NCBI GenBank assembly: GCA_030248225.1
Contig: JASANE010029411.1
Location: forward strand, 1-64,000
DNA from: Trileptium ribeirensis
Taxonomy: Eukaryota; Nematoda; Enoplea; Enoplida; Thoracostomopsidae
Length of the DNA: 64,000 nucleotides
Reading direction: 5' to 3'
In this document: positions 27,991 through 40,046 of the stretch, in pieces
Layout: each line of letters begins with the position of its first letter
Position numbering within the stretch: the first letter of the stretch is position 1
Position numbers and translations under genes: made by a program
The notes under the pieces: generated by a model
What the model was told of the DNA's origin: nothing
Database searches by the model: none
The model's input: only the letters and a program-made list of their open reading frames with translations

Positions 27991-30874
27991 AATACTTGAA
28001 GCCGTTTCCTGTCTTATTTTTTGCGTAATTCAACTTCCCCCAAAAAGGATGTACGGGTAGAGCGGCCACCTGGGTCATCACGACGACGACGGCGAAAAAA
28101 TGCCGCCAATTGATAAGGCCATACAATATGAGAAAATTAGCCAACTTTACAAATAATTCCTAAATGCAATAGGGTTATTTCGTTTTTTTCCAGCTCTTTA
28201 TACAGTAGTTACAAAACGCAATCAAAATGAAATTAATCTACCTAGCGATTTTTCTAAAACAAACTGAAACATCTTCGGACGCAGTAAAATGCCAGCGGTG
28301 AAACATGTCAATCCAATCCAAAACTATGTATCTACTGCGAATTCCATATATCCAGAGTATCGACTTTTTCAAATTTCCAGGTATATATATGTTTCTGACT
28401 TTTGATCAGTATGCATATAATCAGAACTTATGCAAACCTATCTTAAGACGGAAAAAGAACTTGCCACGATTTGCTTTTGTGCCGTCGACATATTAACATT
28501 ATTAATAGACGGAACTGATTGGACTTTATACAACAGAATTAAATGACATTATCGAAATTCTACTGCATCTTTTTTCGTTTACTGTTTTACCAACTAGCAT
28601 CATTCATTAATTACTGTGCAGTGAAGCTAATGTCACAACTCATTATATTACGTAGTCAGAGTATGTACATATTATGAATATTCATACGGATATGAAGGCA
28701 TCGATTTGAAATTCAGACAGAGCCGGAATTATACTACTAAATACACTACAGTACTTAGCATGCACCCAAAATTCTATAAGCCCTCGCAACAAGTCACAAC
28801 GAGAATATTTTAATATCCAAAAATCGTTACCTAAACCAACAAAAACTTGAAACGTGTAACGGATTAAGCTTTCATTCTCCAGGAAAATAACATAATACTA
28901 AGACATATAACGGAGGGTGGTGCAAAGAATATGGACAAGTCGAATTTTCTAAGGTTTACCACTTTTAGTAAATTTTTGTGATACACAAACTAATGCAATA
29001 CACATCACGCACGGTATTGTTTTATTCATGGCATCTATAGTTTTATTAACCACACATTTTTAAGTGCGACGGTTTATACAAATGTAATGACTGAATATCA
29101 AAATAATTTTGTATGCAATTTCATTCGGCGGTTTTCTTGATTGAACTTTCAGATTCGTTTGTACAAAAAATACGGTTGTAGGTACTTGATTAAAATTTAT
29201 TACCGTACAGTATAAAATATATAGCATAATGTACGAATCATCACGTATATATATTTGCATCAATAATTATAACACATACATTGTATGAAATTGAGTATAT
29301 ATTTTATGAAACGTAACATATAGCGCAAGAATTTGAATATAAATGTATGACATGTTACATATAAATTGTATAATTTTTTATTATTTGTATGAAATTGGAC
29401 ATATATAATGTATGAATACATGTAATGTATTTTTTATAAATATTTGTATCAAACAAAGTACATAATGCATGAATATGAGCATTTTTGTAATATGTAATAC
29501 ATGAGCATTTTTGTACTAATTTTCAATATTATATGTATGCTTTATACACCTTCAAATAAATTATGCCATAACATATATTTATTATCTTAAATTTTTTACA
29601 AATAATGTGCAAATAATTATACATTTTCTGTATACAATTTCATGCAAATGTACAACTTATCATGTCACAATGTGTATCTACATGGAGAATATATTGCTCC
29701 ACAAAATGGCGCAACACCCATATAGCTCGAGCAGTTGCGAGAATGTTGCCGTGCCGATGCCGAAAGAATCTCGTGTTTTGGGGATTTTTCAAGCTTTTCG
29801 CGACCCGAAACTCTTTTGCACAGAGGTGGGAGGGCGTGGAAAGTTGGAATCGGACTTACCAAAGGGGCTAATAGAGATTTCACGCTAACTAAACGGCGAG
29901 GTAATCCACCCAGCCAAAGTTGAGTTATACATCGTCACCCTAAAAATCCAATAGCGAACACTGTGAAATAAATTTAGACACTATACGGATAGTAAAAATT
30001 CAACGGTTAACCATAGACTCCAACGCCCTGCATTAGATAGTGTACTCTTGATATAATCCGCCCATGCGTAAGATTCGGTACCCTAGCACCCCCAAGATAC
30101 CCATTAGCGTATGCACGTATTGCACGCCGTGCAATATCAGCATACGTTAATCGATCAAATGTTCGAAAGAATTGTGAAGAAGCATTTTACGAATATTTTA
30201 AATTCCCTACCGTAAGAGAAGAATAACAGAAGCATCTTGACTGTCAGCATTCCATTTGACGTCACACCACCAAGAACCATATACTTCCATTGGTTATGGA
30301 ATACAATGGCCGTTTTCATGTATTTCGGGTCTCACGGGACCATTAAAAAGATAAGTTTTATGTAATTCTACAACACAGGTAACCAACGCAATAAAACGTA
30401 ACGTAGCAACTTAGAGTTTTTCTTCCTGCAACAAAATGGATTTAACGCAATTACTGTCTCGTGCGTCGGTTTTGGGCCACTAGCCCTGTGCACAAGCTCT
30501 ACGAAATGAACCCTACTGAAATACTTCACCTTATGTCTAGATATAGCCAAGGACTGGTTTTGTCGTACCCTTTTTGACCCGACCCATTCGACCATTTCCA
30601 GGGGGGAGTTTTGGCAAGGGAGCAAATAATACAGATTTCATGTTTTCATTTTGCACTATCGCGCGACATCGCCAGCTGCAAATTTGAGTTGTCGCAAAGA
30701 AAATTATACAAACCGACAGTCCCAAATTTCACACCATGAAAAGTAAGTATTTACAATTGGTTGACACTCAGAACTCACCAAGCATTAATGACTCACAGTG
30801 TTAACCAATTTTTTCCCGTGTTCAAAATGAAATTCATAAAACATACGGAATTCAAGTTTGGTTAGAATAATATA
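27991..30874. other. AT-rich non-coding region
   Basis: No supported gene. 29280-29600 is very AT-rich with imperfect short repeats (GTATGAAAT, ATGAGCATTTTTGTA twice near 29475 and 29503). ORFs near 29607-29923 on both strands have no recognisable content. An ATG followed by AAAA and GTAAGTAT at 30736-30750 could be a minimal first exon but cannot be supported. Confidence 0.35.
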
Positions 30875-31248
30875 ATCTGGCCTGTCCACAGTGGGGGTTG
30901 GGGGGCCCCACTTTCCAAATCCCCATGTTCGTGAGATCTTCCCCCATGTCCGCCCCCCGCTCGGCCGAAACCCCCATGTTCAACTAATTCCAAAAATTTT
31001 TTATGTCTGAAAATTTATGTTTTTTGTTTGCAAATTGTTTTTTAAACATTAATTACCACTATTTATAATACTAAAATATCGCTTTTAGCTTGAAAATACA
31101 TTCACGGTAGTAAAAATGCATGACAATATGGAAATATTTTGTATTTTTAACCAAAATTTGTTCCCCCCACTTTTAATTTTTCCCCGAAAATGAACATGGG
31201 GCCCCCGAAGTCCCCCCAACTTTTCGGAGGGCTGTGGACAGGCCAGAT
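30875..31248. mobile_element. MITE-like element with terminal inverted repeats
   Basis: 374 bp bounded by ATCTGGCCTGTCCACAG at 30875 and its exact reverse complement CTGTGGACAGGCCAGAT ending at 31248. The subterminal parts are also partly complementary (G-rich 'tgggggttggggggcccc' on one side, 'ggcccccgaagtccccccaac' on the other). It has no ORF of its own. Flanks are A/T-rich, so a short target duplication cannot be defined. The superfamily is not assigned. Confidence 0.75.
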
Positions 31249-34200
31249 AATTATTATCAAGACCGAGTTTGTCAATAATATAAATTTTTGTTTTCGGTAA
31301 TATAAAGTATATACATGAAAACAGGCCAAATTAGCAATGCCCTGCAGTAATAATTTCACCCGCATAAATATATTTTTAGCGATGTTTTAGACAATTTAAC
31401 TAAAATCATGACGAAATCCTAAAGTCTATCAATTTGTACTCGTACATCTTTTTTATATTTGTAACCAGCGAGAATTAATTTGCATGCGGTCAATAAGCTG
31501 TTCAGATACTACGATAAGAATTAGTTGGATTAGCGCAGTAGCGATGTTCTGCATAAAATATAAATTAAAAGACACCGACGCAACAATAGTCTCTAATTTC
31601 CACCCAGAAGCAAACAGCAGCGAACTTCTAGTAGCCAACAGATAAACAGAAACGATACGGGATCTTCGAGCTTAACTCGTCGCAGCCGGCTTCTGTCTCT
31701 GGATAAACCAGTTCCAGCTTTCGCTAGTATTCGTCGTCATCGAAATCAAAGTCAGCAACACCGTCTTCTAACTCGATCATTTGAAAATCGACGCGATATC
31801 GCAAAAGACCTGCGAAATTAATAGTAACTGAAGCAACATTAAAAGCATCGATTTTGAACAAATAATCGTTTTATTATGTCGTTCGACGAGTGGCAGTGAC
31901 CGAGATATTATGCAAAAACTGGCAGAGAATCTCGAGCTAGAGGTCTGTAAAAAATAAAAGGTTAGACTGAGATAGCAGTTTGCTAACTGAACGCATTACA
32001 ATTTAGCAAAGGAGCAGAATTGGAAAAAGTCCACATAGAGTTATGCAAGCTGTGGATAACTATCGTGGCAGGATGATTGACATTAACTTATATTACACTC
32101 TATAACAGTTGATGCGCTGCCCGATTACAAACGATGATGGCTCGAAATGTGTCTTATGTGATGTCGACTTCAGTTGAATCAATAGTTGAAGGTATTGCGT
32201 GTTTGTTCCTTCATACAAGTATGTCTAAGATTATGAACCATGCTCAATATTATGGTTTCGTGATCCAGAGTCTAACTTGACTGTTATAATTTTCAGGGGT
32301 TTCAAGAGTTTTACGGCAGACGAACCCGTTGTCCAGAGTGTAGGTTGTATTCATTTGCACGTTACGTACTGCATGAAAAGCAGTAAGAATGGCCTTGTAG
32401 GAGTTTCAGTGAATAAATAGATATGTGATAAGATGAGGTATAATAGCCTAAATAAGTCTGAATGTTCCTTTTCAGCATACCAACTGCAGGCGAAATTCTA
32501 TTCCACAATGCCTTTAGCAAACCCAAAAGTTCTGGATAAGATCAAATTGTTTCCGCCCTCCCCATGAAATGTTTAAGTTACAAAAATGTCTTTCTGGCCT
32601 CTCCACAGATGGGGTCCTAGGATTTTCGAGTTCTCCCCAGGATTTCGGCGGCCCCCAGGCAAATTTTGGGTTTCCCGCGGTCAACACCTTGTATTGACAA
32701 GCCACACCAAACATTATTGTCCTGACAAGAAAAGGGTATAAGAAAACTCAATTACTGCTTTTCAGACTATTTATGACCAAAATAGTAGTAAAATGAAGTG
32801 GACGCTGTTCGGCACCAAGCATGATGGAGAATCTGACAAAAGTCTAACACTTCACAGACCGACGCTTCACAGTAATATGTATTTTCAGATCTTATACAAT
32901 AAATGTGCAGCAAAAACAGCGATAAAATGCTGTTAAAGCTTGAAAAACATGAAAAAATGCTATTATAAACCCAAAGTTAAGCTGGGTGTATTCCACCCAA
33001 ATTGAAGCTGGGGCTGCCAGTTCAAAGCCCCCTAGGTAAAATTGTTGTCCTGTCTTTCGAAAGTACTTTAAAATCTATTACGAATGCTTCACAGTGTCTG
33101 GAGAGATTCCACAATATGTACACAAGTTATAAACCTACTCATATAAGTGAAAATTAAAAGTCCCACGTTCTGTCAAATAATGTATGGCAATTAATTCTCA
33201 TGCGATCTTTATCAACTTCCAGAGGAATTCTGATCTAAGTTTATCTGGTTTGACAAAGAAAACCCTGGGCTGTCTACAGGCAGTGTTATGAGTCCAACGG
33301 TGTTCTATAAAAGACAGAAAAACAAGCAAGTCAACCTCAAGAGGGTCTTCTTTCCCCACCGACTTCGCGGTTTCCACAGCTGTGGGTTCGCTAGATAGTT
33401 GCTAGAGACAGTAGGAATATCCCGTACTGTTCAAATCTTCTTTATTTGTCCGATGATCAGGATATTAATCGACGTTCTTTCATATTGTTATGGGCAAATT
33501 TTTTTAATATCGCCACGCTAACAGCTAGTGGTGTTGATAAGTAGCCAGTGCCATGATAGTTATGATCGGCCTATTCGTCGTTTCAATTGTTGAGAGGTAA
33601 CCAGTCACAAAACCGTAATAGTTTCTTCTTCATTGAAAATTGATCTCTATCCATCGGCGTATCTCGATTGTATTATAACATACATTTCGATCGAATGTCG
33701 TATTCAACGATATCGTGAAGGCGTCGCCAACTACGCTGACGTCGATGATGTAAGTGTAACAGATCCATGCTGGATCATTACAAGTCAAGTTAATCCTTAC
33801 CACATAACAATGGGCAACATTTACGAATTTCTAGCCCCGCACTGTCATAGAAGCTAATTCTTAAGTTCAACGTTTTTGAATGACTTTTGCAACCTCCTCC
33901 CGACCGAATAGGTGAGCGTCTGCGGTTTAGCGATTTTGTTAACTTGACTGCATGAATTAATTGATTACATGAATCTAAGTGTGGTATCATTTGTTATTGT
34001 TATCCTTGTCTACCTTGTCGTGTCACTATTATCATTCGTTACCATGACTATTATTATTCGTTACCATTGTTACATGCCCATTGTGCCGTTTATTGTCGCC
34101 ATAAAGAAATATCTACATAAACCATGCAATGTATTACCGTTGATCACCATTTCGAATACATTGTCCTACATAATTCGTTGACATACTGTATGAACCTAAA

Positions 34201-34739
34201 TGTACCTTTATTACCGCGTAATGTCTTATTGCTATAATTGTATGAACTTAAATGTACCCTTATTGCAGTATACCCTTCATATCATATTGTATCGTTTATT
34301 TGTAATACTTTGTAGTGGGTCATTTCACGCTACGATGACGTTTTTCCCCAGAAAAAGTACTAGTACTCATACAGGCCATGCTAAACTCGTATGACCCCTG
34401 TCATTCTTGCGTGTATTGGATTATTGTTACCTGTCGGTCAGGTTTGGTGAGATACTTCGTAGTATATAGAACAGTCATATAACCTCTAACTTAATTCTGA
34501 GTGACTGAGTGAAGCAAAGAATTCTTACTAGCCAGGAGTGTTAAATTTGGCATCGTCTGTTTGTGGTTTTTTTAGTGTGACATGCATAACTCAACTTCTG
34601 ACAAGCAGATCTAGTCGCACGATACCTAATTCGAAAGCTGAAATCTCTATTTGTGCCCTTTAGTTAGACGCAAAAACCGATTCCAACTCTTTCCCCCTCA
34701 AAAGAGGGTTCAAAAGGCCCAGGTAGGGCCCTAGGGATC
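31249..34739. other. AT-rich non-coding region
   Basis: No supported gene. 32560-32700 has a C/G-rich patch resembling the inside of the MITE (CTGGCCTCTCCACAG... with a C-rich follow-on), perhaps an eroded relative. A ~27-bp string at 33760-33790 (GTGTAACAGATCCATGCTGGATC...) recurs inverted near 59068-59094. Confidence 0.35.
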
Positions 34740-35169
34740 CCACCGAAATACGTTATGGGTCATATCTCGACAAGCACAGGTTCGATCTGGCTTATTTTGT
34801 TCAGAAAGTTTAGCTCTATAAAACTGTATAGATGTTGTTGTTGCCGAGGTCACCTACGCTGCAGGCTTGGGTCAAAATAAGTTTTAAAATGGACCCTTGG
34901 GATCCCGAAAACACCAAATTGGCCATATCTCCTCAACAACTGGAGCGATTCGGCAAAGATTGGGCTCATTTTGTTCAGAATGCAAAACTCTATATAGCTC
35001 TATACGCTATGTTGCCATTGACTCCACCTGTCGAGCAGGGTTGGGTTAAAATTAATTGTAAATAGACCCTTGGGGCCCCGAAAAACCAAATTGACCATAT
35101 CTCCTCAAACACTGGACCGATTCGGCTAAGATTAGGATCATTTTGTTCAGAAGGCAAAACTCTATATAG
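34740..35169 (+). repeat. diverged tandem repeat, ~185-bp unit
   Basis: About two and a half units carrying 'ccatatctc..caa.a.ctgga.cgattcggc.aagatt' then 'tcattttgttcaga..gcaaaactctatatagc' and, further on, 'gggt(t/c)..ggg..aaaat.a.tt..aaa.tggacccttgggg.cccgaaaa'. The last unit is cut by the hAT-like end at 35170. Confidence 0.7.
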
Positions 35170-35410
35170 CAGGGAGTAGCCAGAATTCCGGTTCCGACGA
35201 AAATCGTGTTCCGATTGCGGTTCCGGCAAAAGGGCAAAAACCATACCGGATCCGGAATTCCGGTTTAAAAAGTTTGTTTGAAATTTACCACGTTTTTGCT
35301 ACATCTGTGATCCAAGCATATGTAATATATATTATACAATGATCAAGCTCCAATACAACCAAGCAAAAGAAAAGATTAACTAAGCAATTTTCCGTTTGAA
35401 ACGTAAGTAG
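35170..35410 (+). mobile_element. left end of a hAT-like element (family D), interrupted
   Basis: It starts with the terminal motif CAGGGAGTA.CC.GAATTCCGGTTCCG and continues like the left ends at 45823, 54469 and (inverted) 58387, up to 'gaaacgtaagtag'. The rest of the same element type resumes at about 45255, after the gag-bearing fragment and the BEL element, so the two pieces may be one element split by later insertions. Confidence 0.7.
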
Positions 35411-35640
35411 GGTACCGCGTCGCCCGTGTCACTTACTGTATTATTAGCACCTACGTGTAGTGTAATAATCAGTCGCTGACTAGGTTTAACGGTCAGGCGT
35501 TGTAGAGCACTAGCGAGAAGTTCGTCCACGGTTTCAAGTCGGAGTCCGTATTTCCAGAGTACTAAAGATCCCGGACTACTGTTCATTCGCTGTAGTTGTG
35601 CCTCTCCGCCGAATATGTGCCTAATAGCCTGAGGCTGCAT
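35380..35640 (-). pseudogene. SGNH-like ORF following gag in a third retroelement, truncated
   Basis: This begins with ATG at 35640, overlapping the end of the gag frame by 20 bp, as a second ORF would. It encodes block I-like F-G-G-E-A-Q-L-Q-R, block II W-K-Y-G-L-R-L and block III L-H-V-G-A-N-N (G-x-N-N), in the spacing of an SGNH/GDSL hydrolase N-terminal half; the catalytic Ser position is Glu. The last ~10 residues come from the adjoining hAT-like repeat, so the domain is cut near 35410 and block V (D-x-x-H) is lost. It is the same fold type as the SGNH parts of the NADAR genes, but no NADAR precedes it here. Confidence 0.5.
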
Positions 35641-36748
35641 CGTTTCTGTGGGTTACGTTGATGCGAGGTTGTTGCCGAACGTTCGCGTCTGGTCTTTGCC
35701 CGGTTGTTCCTTGATGAGAAGTGCACCTTCCAAGTGGAACCTGACGCGTGTTGGCATCAAAAGTACGAGATGTCGAACTATTTGAACATGATGCTGCGCT
35801 ATCTCCTGCTTTGCGAATTGGTCCGTATCTTTGCAGCTGATAATCTGAAGTAGATTCCGTGCCTCTAATTGAAATCATCGTCCGTGCTGTGTCGTCGTCG
35901 TGGTTTGTTAACATAGCAATACTCTTTGCGGCTTCAGGTACCGTTGGCTTAGAGCCTTTGTCAACGTACTCAACGATATTATTTTCATGCAGCTTATTAT
36001 CGTCGTAGTTTGGACGACAACAGGCGTTTTGCGAAATCCTCGTAGCACGCACGACTGTCCCCGCGTTCGACCGTTCGGCAGACGCGGCGTTTAACGTTAG
36101 AATGCCGCTGTCCGATGTGCCACTGCCGCTCTGTGGTCGCGCCGTATCGTATTGGGATACACGACACCAAGACGACTCCGTAGGCCGTCCGACCAATCTT
36201 CCTATAAACGGTGGTATGCGCAATACAGTTTGAAGTCCGTTAGATCGTTCATCTGCGTAATCTTGTGTTTGTTCGTTTTCCTGCTGCGCTCCCGAAGCGT
36301 GTATGGCATTAGTATTTGCGGGCATTCTTGAACTGCCACTCCTGTTTAGGTTTTCGGGCCGGCTGGAGTGCCTTCCACCGTTATCTCTATCTATTCGTTG
36401 ACGAGCCCGACAGTCTTCGGTTCGATGTCCACTGCTTCGATGAAACTGGCAGTAGCTTTTGTCGTTTGCATTTTTATTGCAGTGTAATGCCGTGTGCCCC
36501 GAACGACCGCAGATTTGACAAATAGGCCTGTTAGTCAGTGAATACTGTTGCCGCGGATACATGTAACCAGTTGCACCGGCGTTATGTGTAATAGCATTCC
36601 CTCGGCTAGGTACTATTCGTATGTTTTGGCTGCTTGTCGTGCGAGTTATTGCATTGACAGCGTTTTGTCTCGTTGCCAGCTCCAAGTTGTCTAATCGATT
36701 TACGATAGCATGTGCCCATACAGGTGTGTCGACTGGACTGCCTGACAT
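35621..36748 (-). pseudogene. gag: Gag (nucleocapsid half) of a third retroelement
   Basis: 375 codons with two zinc knuckles: C-x2-C-x4-H-x4-C (CQICGRSGHTALHC) followed 14 residues later by C-x2-H-x4-H-x4-C (CQFHRSSGHRTEDC), a paired arrangement common in Ty3/gypsy Gags. The C-terminal ~230 residues are low complexity. It is out of frame with the capsid half upstream (36895-37584); the intervening ~150 bp contain a stop and a frameshift. Confidence 0.75.
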
Positions 36749-37584
36749 CGGAGTTACACCTTGTTCACGAACGTTAATGCTGTTGATGTGTGTTTTATTG
36801 GTTGCGGCAGTATCAGCGATTCCAGCTGCGGAATTTAATTTTGTTTCAATTCGCTCTGCCGCTAAAATTGCTTATGCCATCGGTTTAGGTCCCATTACGT
36901 TAACTTCTTCACAAATTTGAGGTCTAAGGCCGGCAATAAATTTTGCGCAAATTCGTCTATCAACGCGGCATCCAGGCTTGCAACAAGCCGGTCATAATCT
37001 TGCTTAGTTGTTTGATCGAGTCCGTTATACACGAACCTAGCATGGCCGGTTAGATGTACACCTAGCAGTGAAGGTTTATTTTGATCAGGCCATGCGTTCG
37101 CGACAAATTTGACATCGAACTCGTTTAATCTCCAACTCCCAAAATAGTCACCTTTTTCCCCACTAAACGGAGTAATTGGTATGTTCGGTCCCCTATTTGC
37201 CATATTCTTGAAAGCAGTATTCTTATCAAAAAGACAAGTACTTATATGTGAAACGCTATGTTGCGATTGTTGTTTGGTTTCGATACTGTTTTTGTTTTGT
37301 TCAATCGTCACTTTGCAAGATTCGTCAAATTTGTTAAGTCTGGCTAAGATTTGCGTTGTTATTGCTTGAATGTTTTCAAGCCTTGCTAAAATATTTTCAG
37401 CCGGTAAGATATCAGAAATACGTTCTCCCGATACCGGCCGTGATGATTCGAATGCTTGGATTGCTTTTTCTAAAGCGTAGATAGCGGGATGTTCAGTACT
37501 GGTTTGAGCGTTCGTAAGTCGTGTGAGTGCGACTGAATGTTCGTCAAGTACCTGGGCTAGTTTGTCGAGGCGAGTTTTTACCAA
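36749..37584 (-). pseudogene. gag: Gag (N-terminal and capsid half) of a third retroelement
   Basis: The frame from 37584 has a helical, probably coiled-coil N-terminus (L-D-K-L-A-Q-V-L-D-E-H and following) and then a retrotransposon Gag core starting ITPFSGEKGDYFGSWRL, the F-x-G-x-x-x-x-x-x-x-W motif seen at the start of many Gag capsid domains. The frame ends at 36895; the product continues in a second frame with a stop (AAERIE segment near 36850). With 35380-36748 it forms a 3'-truncated element lacking pol. It belongs to neither the giant element nor the BEL element. Confidence 0.7.
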
Positions 37585-38430
37585 AATTTGGAATGCGGCT
37601 AATTGTGTATCGACAGACGTTAACGTCCGCTGCTGGTGACGGTCGTCGCGGGTAGTGCTATCAGATCCGCGACGCTGATTCAGTGTTTCCGTTGTCGCAG
37701 CCGATTAATCGGCCGTTACTTTGAAATATCGAAATGTCGAAAAATGTGACGGTCTATGTTATTTTGACGTGCAGATATAGCTATGTGGTGATCGAATTTA
37801 CTACATGTAAATTGTACGATTTTATGGATGTAAATTGTACGATGTATATGGATTTTATCCCTCCGCTGCCACCACTTGTAACGTTGGCGTTGTGGCCTAA
37901 GGCAGGGTGCAGGTATAAGAACTGGCGTGTCCGTCTGGTCAAACGCGCAAGGCCTACAACTCAGACTTAACAGGCCGATAACTAACCGCTAGTCTGATCA
38001 GCAACGAAGTCCTGAAATATATACAAACTTCGCTGCCGCTTAATAAAAGAACACAACGTATACCCGAATTACAGATTTATTGCAAACACTAACAACACGA
38101 TCAAGCAAAACTGAATGCCTACACCCGAAAGAAATTCTTCTGCTTTTTATATTTTTAACCACCCTCTGATGACATTTCAAAACACAATGCTATGCACAGA
38201 AAACTGCTACTCTTCACAACAACTCAGTCAAAACAACAGGCTTGATACCGCCACGTTGTGGAAGAATAAAACTAAGTGCGATTCTGACATAATTTTAATA
38301 AGAATAGTAATAATATTTATTATTGTAGTAAGAATAATTATTATTGTAGTAATAATAATTATAATAATACATGGTTTTAACTTGCTGGGCCAGACGGCAA
38401 TGTTGAAACTTTGAGGCTCAATCGCCACAC
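37585..38430. other. non-coding between the third retroelement and the BEL 3' LTR
   Basis: No gene recognised. 38285-38370 is an AT-rich microsatellite of TAATAATA/TTATT units. It could hold the 5' untranslated part of the third retroelement, but no LTR pair was seen. Confidence 0.35.
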
Positions 38431-38676
38431 TAATATACTATTGACGATACAATTTTTAATTGGTTTAATTTTCAACTGACTGAAAATTAGCACAATACTA
38501 CATAGACACACTGATTTCTAAACGAAAACAAAAAAGGAAAGACCAACGATCAATCTCTATATCAATCGGAAAGAAAGAAAAACACCTACACATTGCATCT
38601 AAAATCTATAGCTAACGAAGGTTATGCAAAACAGTCCACTGCTATAATGACACGAGAGCAGTGTCTGTTCTCGACA
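38431..38676 (-). repeat. BEL/Pao element, 3' LTR
   Basis: 246 bp matching 45001-45250 with about ten substitutions and one 4-bp difference (about 96% identity). On the element strand it starts TGTCGAGAACAGACAC, preceded by a purine-rich tract (cttgggag at ~38677-38690) in the polypurine-tract position. The other end is ...AGTATATTA and lacks the usual CA. Confidence 0.85.
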
Positions 38677-38718
38677 CTCCCAAGACAAATTTTTCAACCA
38701 ATATCATTTATACTTGAT

Positions 38719-39354
38719 TTAGACCAAACCCACAATGTCAATAGTGCGAGCTCCCAAATACGGCAGGCCCACAACATAGCTCCGTCGCTCGATGATGCCA
38801 TTAGCTGCGTCCCGTTTGTAAGACCGATGATGAGTACACAACTCATACGATACTCGCTGTAGGTCCGGGGAGATCCCGGCCCATTTGGACCAAAGCTCCA
38901 AAGCTTGATGGGAGAGGTGAAAGAGGTCGTCGTCCAACAGCATATAGTTAGGGTGCCCGTTGATGAAAAAGGTGTGGTTATCGACAGTGAACCAATTGAT
39001 ACACTGGATGGCTGTCCCTTTGAGTTGAGCCTCGATCCAGGCCGAGTAAGCTTCTGCTGCGGGGATGGCGGGTTTCGGAAACAGGAGACTGATGAGGAAT
39101 CGAGTCCCCTTCGAATTGACATTTTGGCCGTGCAAAACAGTTTCCATAGAACGCCAAGCTGCCAGCTGTTGCTGCGCAGTACGCTGTGCGTCGTTTACGC
39201 CACAGTTAATGACAACATAAGCATAGTCCGCGAAACGTATTTCCCGAATTTGGACTTCTCGGGCCAATGACTCGAATGTCCCGCCAGATAATGAGTAGAC
39301 ATGCCCCAATTTCAACGACTGAACTTGTCGTGCCACGCTGTTCGATAACATCAA
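38719..39354 (-). pseudogene. SGNH-hydrolase-like half of the BEL accessory gene
   Basis: 211 codons on the element strand between integrase and the 3' LTR. SGNH blocks are seen in order: block I L-S-N-S-V-A-R (Ser present), block II SLSGGTF (Gly), block III N-C-G-V-N-D-A-Q (G-x-N-D), and block V D-D-L-F-H-L-S (the Asp/His pair). The Ser-Gly-Asn-His set expected of esterases or acetyl-hydrolases is therefore present, unlike in the gypsy paralogues. It follows the NADAR half after a frameshift near 39370, so the original gene was probably one ORF of ~410 codons, the length of the gene at 20055. Confidence 0.68.
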
Positions 39355-39369
39355 AACGGTGTTGCGAAC

Positions 39370-39947
39370 AGATTAGCCCACAACGGTGGTGGGCTACCAA
39401 GGACAAGGCGATGGACTCCGAAAAAGTCCTTGAACTGGCCCTCCAAATGCATTTGCTTCAATTTGTCGAGAGCGCGACCATAGAGATTGAAGCCGGGATA
39501 GTCGCAATTCCGGGAAATGAACAACTGCTGCCGAATCCCTGTGGAGAAAACGTAATGGTTCTGGGATCCACAGACGGCAAACGATGTAGAGACTGGTTAA
39601 TCAAACGAGTCGATCGCCTGAACGAAGCACTGGCGAAACGTACTGTCAGGCCGCCCTATCTCACTGACCATGATATCGAGATATAACTGGTCGTATTTGA
39701 AGATCCATTCAGCCTTCAGCTGAAATGCATGGTTGACCAGCCAGTTCTCCGCCATTGCAGGATTATTGGTCACTTCGTCGGACGCCGCCATACGATCAGC
39801 TAGGGGCATTAGTCCGCGTTGGATTAACATCAAACGATAAATGCTAAAGGCCAAATGTATAGATGGCACCATTTCGTCGCCGACAGCGCAGAGATGAGGA
39901 TAGCAACGAGACAAGCCGTCGTTATGACAAATGACAGCATAAGCCAT
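39370..39947 (-). pseudogene. NADAR half of the BEL accessory gene, with in-frame stop
   Basis: From ATG 39947 the frame encodes a diverged NADAR pattern: V-P-S-I-H-L-A-F-S-I-Y-R (the E-H-x-x-Y helix), L-A-D-R-M, N-W-L-V-N-H-A-F-Q, a Y-L-D-I-M-V segment and F-R-Q-C-F. It stops at TAA 39597 but continues in the same frame with F-S-T-G-I-R-Q-Q-L, a Y-P-G-F-N-L-Y-G-R-A-L block (equivalent to G-N-x-x-G-R-L-L) and then a second stop near 39370. It lies inside the LTRs on the element's strand, so it belongs to the element. Similarity to the copy at 2.1-2.3 kb is strongest around the P-G-x-N-L-x-G motif. Confidence 0.62.
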
Positions 39948-40046
39948 AAGAGTTCTGAAGCAGAGACAATATAAAAATATGCAATTTAAACGAACTATAG
40001 AATGTATGAAAAACCATTTGAGAGGTCGATAAGTTTTAATTTTCTA

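Noticed and set aside
29280..29600. AT-rich stretch as a tandem array or origin
   Set aside because: The repeats are short and irregular; the composition alone explains them.
30736..30750. ATG-AAAA-GTAAGTAT as the first exon of a secreted host protein
   Set aside because: Only the start codon and a donor are seen; no downstream exon could be supported.
38905..39686. Plus-strand ORFs of 121 and 139 codons
   Set aside because: They are antisense to the BEL NADAR-SGNH gene, whose motifs lie on the minus strand.
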